In this document: one piece after another, positions 14,680-18,238 of the stretch | Position numbering within the stretch: the first letter of the stretch is position 1 | Layout of the letters: every line of letters starts with the position of its first letter | Source of the DNA: Chloroflexota bacterium | Lineage (GTDB): Bacteria; Chloroflexota; Dehalococcoidia; Lucifugimonadales; UBA3495 | Direction: 5' to 3' | DNA: 18,238 nt | NCBI GenBank assembly: GCA_022561675.1 | Contig: JADFQT010000009.1 | Coordinates: 1 to 18,238, forward strand | The notes under the pieces: generated by a model | The model's input: the letters and a program-made list of their open reading frames with translations, nothing else | Database searches by the model: none | Told to the model about the DNA's origin: nothing | Made by a program: the position numbers and the translations under genes

Positions 14680-15123
14680 TTGAAAACCAGGTCATTTCGC
14701 CTTCAATTGAACAGCAAACGGGCTCCGGAGTTCATCGATATTACCGAATGGGTGTGTCAATGCGTGAGCAAGTCCCAGGTTGACAACGGCTTCGCGGTGG
14801 TATACTCCAAGCACACCACGGCGGCGGTTAGAATCAACGAAAACGAGCCGCTCCTGCTGGCCGACATGGAGAAATTTCTGGAAAGGATCTCTCCCCGCAA
14901 CGATGATTACCAGCATAACAACTTCCAAATTCGCACCGTGAACATGACACCTGACGAGTCTCCCAACGGTCACGCCCACCTCCAGCACCTGCTGCTGGGC
15001 AGCAGTGAGACTATACCGGTCCTTGATGGGGGGATGCAGGTCGGCCAGTACCAGAGTGTGTTCTTCATAGAGTTGGACCGCCCCCGAGCCCGGGAAGTCA
15101 TGGTGCAAATAGTGGGGGAATAG
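14680..15123 (+). CDS. YjbQ / UPF0047 family protein inside the hopanoid locus
   Basis: 147 residues from a TTG start; the frame is closed by a stop just upstream (14671-14673), so no other start fits, and GAGGGG at 14665-14670 is nine bases away. Family signatures are complete: DIT near 20, SKHTTAAV with His45, NENE with Glu54, Asp62, His79, NGHAH (96-100) and the closing ELDRPRAR (131-138). Members form a compact trimer with putative metal-binding histidines; E. coli YjbQ shows weak thiamine-phosphate synthase activity, but the true role of the family is unknown. It sits between shc and hpnC and ends only nine bases before hpnC, so it is very likely cotranscribed with squalene genes. A link to lipid or phosphorylated intermediates is speculation. 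Confidence 0.9.
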   Translation: MKTRSFRLQLNSKRAPEFIDITEWVCQCVSKSQVDNGFAVVYSKHTTAAVRINENEPLLLADMEKFLERISPRNDDYQHNNFQIRTVNMTPDESPNGHAHLQHLLLGSSETIPVLDGGMQVGQYQSVFFIELDRPRAREVMVQIVGE

Positions 15124-15132
15124 GCCCGGTTT

Positions 15133-16236
15133 ATGGACCCAATCGGCGGGGCGAAGAGCGTTCCCTGGACGCTGGAAGACGCTGATCGATACTGCGAAAG
15201 GCTGGCCCAGACCCACTACGAGAACTTTACGGTTGGTTCCTGGCTTCTACCCAAATCCCAGCGCCGGCAGGTGTATGCCGTTTATGCCTATTGCCGCACC
15301 GTGGACGACCTGGGAGATGAAGACACTGCTACCTGGGAAGGGGCTCCCGGGGAACACCCTGCCGGTGGTGGGCTTGTCCAGAACCACACTCTAGTTGAAG
15401 TTGCCGGTACGCCACCATCCGGCGCCAAGTCGGCGCGGGGTGGGCAGCGGCGGCCAGTCGGCTCGCAGGAAAAGAGCCGGAGGCTGGCGCTGCTGGACCG
15501 GTGGGAAGGCGAGCTGCGGTGCTGCTACTCCGGCACCCCGGCCCACCCGGTGATGGTCGCTTTGCAGCGAACCATCTCCGATTTCGACATTCCAGCGCGG
15601 CCTTTCCTAAAGCTGATTGAGGCGAACCGGATGGATCAAAGGGCGGACCGTTATTCAACCTACTCTGAGCTGCTCAATTACTGCGACCACTCCGCCAATC
15701 CCGTGGGCCACCTGTTTCTATACCTTTTCGGGTATCGAGACGAGGAGCGTCAGCGTCTGGCCGACGCCACCTGCACCGCCTTGCAGCTGAGCAACTTCTG
15801 GCAGGACGTGGCTCGTGACTACTCTCAAGGCCGCGTTTATCTTCCCGAGGAAGACATGCAACGCTTCGGCTATACCGAAGAGGCGCTGGCCTCGGGATTG
15901 GCTAGTCAGGAGTTCCGACGGCTGCTGGCCTTTCAGGTGGACCGAGCCCGGGCCCTTTTTCGGGAAGGCGCACCGCTGGTGGAAATCTTGGAGGGTGCGG
16001 GGAAGCTGGATGTTGCCCTTTTTACCAGGGGCGGCGTGGCGATTCTGGACGCCATCGAGGGCCGGAATTACGACGTTCTTTCTGCCCGACCGGCGTTGTC
16101 TAGAACCCGAAAGGCCGCGCTTTTCGCATCTACCTGGTTGGCGTGGAAGCTAGGCAGCAAGTTAGGATTGAACCTGCTGCCCAAAATTAAGTGCCCTCGG
16201 GACCCTCGTGGCCCAGCCACCGACGGGCCGCAGTGA
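15133..16236 (+). CDS. hpnC: Hydroxysqualene synthase HpnC with an internal insertion
   Basis: 367 residues; most HpnC proteins are near 290-320. It is a squalene/phytoene-synthase fold with both Asp-rich motifs intact: D58-D62 in DDLGDE and D225-D229 in QDVARDYSQGRVYLPEED. HpnC turns presqualene diphosphate (made by HpnD) into hydroxysqualene. Between DDLGDE (58-63) and LLDRWE (120-125), where relatives usually have about ten residues, there are 56, rich in Gly, Pro, Ser and Arg. At the DNA level this part (about 15322-15477) holds an inverted, degenerate copy of the REP-like element found twice elsewhere, plus further dyads. The insertion lies next to the substrate-metal site but before a helix, so it may be a tolerated surface loop. 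The ribosome site is weak; coupling to the YjbQ gene nine bases upstream is likely. hpnD follows 13 bases after. Confidence 0.92.
   Translation: MDPIGGAKSVPWTLEDADRYCERLAQTHYENFTVGSWLLPKSQRRQVYAVYAYCRTVDDLGDEDTATWEGAPGEHPAGGGLVQNHTLVEVAGTPPSGAKSARGGQRRPVGSQEKSRRLALLDRWEGELRCCYSGTPAHPVMVALQRTISDFDIPARPFLKLIEANRMDQRADRYSTYSELLNYCDHSANPVGHLFLYLFGYRDEERQRLADATCTALQLSNFWQDVARDYSQGRVYLPEEDMQRFGYTEEALASGLASQEFRRLLAFQVDRARALFREGAPLVEILEGAGKLDVALFTRGGVAILDAIEGRNYDVLSARPALSRTRKAALFASTWLAWKLGSKLGLNLLPKIKCPRDPRGPATDGPQ
15336..15388 (-). repeat. REP-like element, inverted copy C, within hpnC
   Basis: On the minus strand, the segment around 15364-15386 reads TGGTTC, three bases, ACAAGC, then CCACC, close to the GGTTCGACAAGCTCAC core of copies A and B apart from a two-base insertion and a substitution. 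The preceding bases (GAAGGGGCTC ... GGGGAAC, 15337-15354) match the other arm of copy A (GAAAGGCTC ... GCGAAC) in reverse orientation. The copy is short and diverged, so this is a by-eye alignment. Confidence 0.45.
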
Positions 16237-16249
16237 GAGCAGGTTAAAC

Positions 16250-17134
16250 ATGGCTGTGACTGCAGAGTTGGCGCAAGCCTATGAAGAATGCCGGTTAATC
16301 ACCCGCCGGGAGGCCAAGAACTTCTACTACGCCTTTCTAACCCTTCCCGCCGAACGTCGCAAGGCGATCTACGTCGCTTACACCTTCTGCCGTTATTGCG
16401 ACGATTCGGTGGATAGTGAGGGTTCGCTGAACCAGAAGCTGTCCATGCTGGAGGAGCTGAAACGGAAGCTGGACCTGAGCTACCGCGGGCAAGCCACTGA
16501 GCCGGTTTTCTTGGGGCTGGCGGATGTGGCCCAAAATTACGACATACCGCAGGACTATTTTCAAGAAGTGCTGTCCGGCGTGGAGTCGGACCTGGTTAAA
16601 ACCAGATACCAAGATTTCGATGAGCTGCGCCAGTACTGCTACCAGGTGGCGTCGGTGGTAGGCTTGATCTGCCTCCAGATCTTCGGCTATCGGGACGATA
16701 GGGCTAAACAGCATGCCGTGGACCTGGGCCTGGCGATGCAGCTGACCAACATAGCGCGGGACGTGCGGGAAGACCTGGAGCTGGACCGGATTTATCTGCC
16801 CCAGGAAGAAATGGCGCGCTTCGGTTACTCAGAGGCAGAGCTGCGAGCGGGCATAGTAAACGACTCCTTCAGGGAGTTGATGGAGTTTCAGGCCCAGCGG
16901 GCCCGCCAATATTTCCAAAGCGGGTTTTTGCTGCTGCCCTTTCTCGCTCCCCGCTCTCGGGCCTGTCCGGCGGTGCTGGGCCGGCTATACAGTTTGGTGC
17001 TGGACCGCATCGAAGGGGCCGGCTACGATGTACTCCATCGGCGGATAAGTCTGAGCAAGGGGGAGAAGCTGCGGGTCACGGCTAAAGCCTGGTTGACCGC
17101 CATGTTGCCCTATTGGACGCAAGCCCAGAAGTAG
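16250..17134 (+). CDS. hpnD: Presqualene diphosphate synthase HpnD
   Basis: 294 residues from ATG 16250 (GAGCAGG about six bases upstream). The frame opens further back to 16208 inside hpnC, but those residues are not family-like. A squalene/phytoene-synthase protein with the first Asp-rich motif D51-x3-D55 in YCDDSVD and the second D171-x3-D175 in ARDVREDLELDRIYLP. HpnD joins two farnesyl diphosphates head to head to form presqualene diphosphate, the substrate of HpnC. Length and motifs are normal, without the insertion seen in HpnC. It starts 13 bases after hpnC and its stop overlaps the start region of hpnE, so hpnC-hpnD-hpnE form a tight transcription unit. Confidence 0.95.
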   Translation: MAVTAELAQAYEECRLITRREAKNFYYAFLTLPAERRKAIYVAYTFCRYCDDSVDSEGSLNQKLSMLEELKRKLDLSYRGQATEPVFLGLADVAQNYDIPQDYFQEVLSGVESDLVKTRYQDFDELRQYCYQVASVVGLICLQIFGYRDDRAKQHAVDLGLAMQLTNIARDVREDLELDRIYLPQEEMARFGYSEAELRAGIVNDSFRELMEFQAQRARQYFQSGFLLLPFLAPRSRACPAVLGRLYSLVLDRIEGAGYDVLHRRISLSKGEKLRVTAKAWLTAMLPYWTQAQK

Positions 17135-18238
17135 TGGTTTTGGGCGGTGGCGTCGCCGGTATTGCCACCGCCGTGTATCTGCTGGACCGGGGATATCGGG
17201 TAGATCTCATTGAGGCTCGCGGTTTCCTGGGCGGGCGGTCCTTCTCCTTCACCGATAAAGAGAGGGAAGTAGCGGTTGATAATGGGCAGCATGTCATCAT
17301 CAAAGGCTGCTCCCAGTATCTAGATCTCCTGCAGCGACTGGGAGCGCTGGACCGTTGGTACCAGCAGCCCCGGCTTCAGCTGCGCATCCTGGACAGCCAC
17401 GGAAACTCCGGCATCCTGAGTTCTTCACGGCTTCCCTCTCCCCTTCATCTGGCGCCCTCATTCTTTCGGTACACCCACCTGGGCTTCCGGGATAAATTCC
17501 GGGTTGCGCTGGCCCTGTTACGGGCGAAATTCACCGACCGCCACGAACCTTATCTGGAGCATATAACCTTTAAGGAGTGGCTGGACCAGCAGGGCCAAAC
17601 CGAGCGAGCGGTGCAAAACTTTTGGAACCTTTTGCTGATGCCCACGTTGAATGACCACGTTCAGGACGTCAGTGCCGCCATGGGGCTGATGATCGTCCAG
17701 GAAGGGATGCTGGCGGGGAATCACAGCGCCGATCTGGGTTATGCGCAGGACGCATTGCTGAATGCATTAGGCGAGCCGGCTCGGGAATACCTCGACCATC
17801 GGGGGGCCCGGCTGATTCTTAGCAGCCCGATACGCCGACTGATGATGAAGTCGGGCGGGATGCGGGCCGTGGAATTGAGCTCCGGCGAAATCTTGAGCGG
17901 CCGAATATTCGTCAGCGCGCTGCCCTTCGACGCCCTGCTGCGGGTGCTACCGCAGGAAGCGCTGGAGATGCCCTATTTCCAGCGTCTGACTGGCCTGGAA
18001 AGCTCCCCCATCGTGAATATTCACCTGTGGTACGACCGGGAGGTGATGGCCCAGGATTTCTGTGTTTTTGTCGATAGCCCCCTTCAGTGGGTGTTCAACA
18101 AGAGCCGCATATATGCCCGACCTCGCTTGCGGCTGAAAAAATCAGGGTCAGTCTCCAGCCAGGGGCACGGTGCCGGTCAATCCATCTGCATCTCTCTAAG
18201 CGCCGCCTGGAAATACATGGACCAGCCGCGGGAAGCCT
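17113..18238 (+). CDS. hpnE: Squalene-associated FAD-dependent desaturase/reductase HpnE (partial, 3' end outside window)
   Basis: The frame stays open from inside the end of hpnD to the right edge, about 375 residues. It begins with the FAD-binding strand and turn VVVLGGGVAGIATAVYLLDRG, then EARGFLGGRS and DNGQHV, the amine-oxidase/phytoene-desaturase pattern. Later phrases such as LNDHVQDVSAAMGLMIVQ and SPIVNIHLWYD are typical of HpnE. It reduces hydroxysqualene to squalene, the last step before Shc. The start is open: TTG 17113 gives the usual MDASPEVVVLGGG N-terminus with a 22-base overlap of hpnD, while GTG 17134 would shorten the first strand. The missing C-terminus is about 60-90 residues. 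Confidence 0.92.
   Translation, partial: MDASPEVVVLGGGVAGIATAVYLLDRGYRVDLIEARGFLGGRSFSFTDKEREVAVDNGQHVIIKGCSQYLDLLQRLGALDRWYQQPRLQLRILDSHGNSGILSSSRLPSPLHLAPSFFRYTHLGFRDKFRVALALLRAKFTDRHEPYLEHITFKEWLDQQGQTERAVQNFWNLLLMPTLNDHVQDVSAAMGLMIVQEGMLAGNHSADLGYAQDALLNALGEPAREYLDHRGARLILSSPIRRLMMKSGGMRAVELSSGEILSGRIFVSALPFDALLRVLPQEALEMPYFQRLTGLESSPIVNIHLWYDREVMAQDFCVFVDSPLQWVFNKSRIYARPRLRLKKSGSVSSQGHGAGQSICISLSAAWKYMDQPREA

Overview
This window looks like part of a bacterial chromosome from a moderately GC-rich, probably environmental organism. My best guess is the phylum Chloroflexota. The hints are an ABC-transporter lipoprotein with a Thr-Gln-Ala-Pro/Ala-rich linker after the lipid-anchored Cys, a non-cellulosomal protein ending in a dockerin-like module, and a mixed SDR / acyl-CoA dehydrogenase neighbourhood. 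The phylum is an inference from style, not from a marker gene.

Left part (1-2618, minus strand): the lipoprotein solute-binding protein of a peptide/nickel-type ABC importer, followed downstream by a DppB-like permease that runs off the left edge. A 12-bp hairpin sits between them. A 459-bp divergent intergenic region with a dyad separates this operon from the plus-strand genes.

Middle part (3078-7644, plus strand): an SDR oxidoreductase, an acyl-CoA dehydrogenase with its own promoter candidate, then moaD and moaE (the two subunits of molybdopterin synthase), and a secreted or anchored protein with a carboxypeptidase-regulatory-like domain and a dockerin-like pair of calcium loops.

Right part (7876-18238, plus strand): a hopanoid locus. 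A consensus-like sigma70 promoter (7876-7904) precedes a prenyl diphosphate synthase, followed by hpnH, hpnG, hpnA, squalene-hopene cyclase (shc/hpnF), a YjbQ/UPF0047 gene, hpnC, hpnD and hpnE (cut by the right edge). Together they can make squalene from farnesyl diphosphate (HpnD, HpnC, HpnE), cyclise it to hopene (Shc), and add and trim the adenosyl side chain (HpnH, HpnG). HpnA is an SDR of unsettled role.

The most unusual signal is a family of degenerate palindromic (REP-like) elements. One copy is intact at about 5268-5351. One at about 9109-9331 appears to be split by roughly 130 bp of other sequence. A third, inverted and in frame, appears to lie inside hpnC (about 15336-15388), where the protein carries roughly 45 extra residues directly after its first Asp-rich motif. 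The YjbQ gene embedded between shc and hpnC is a second point of interest.
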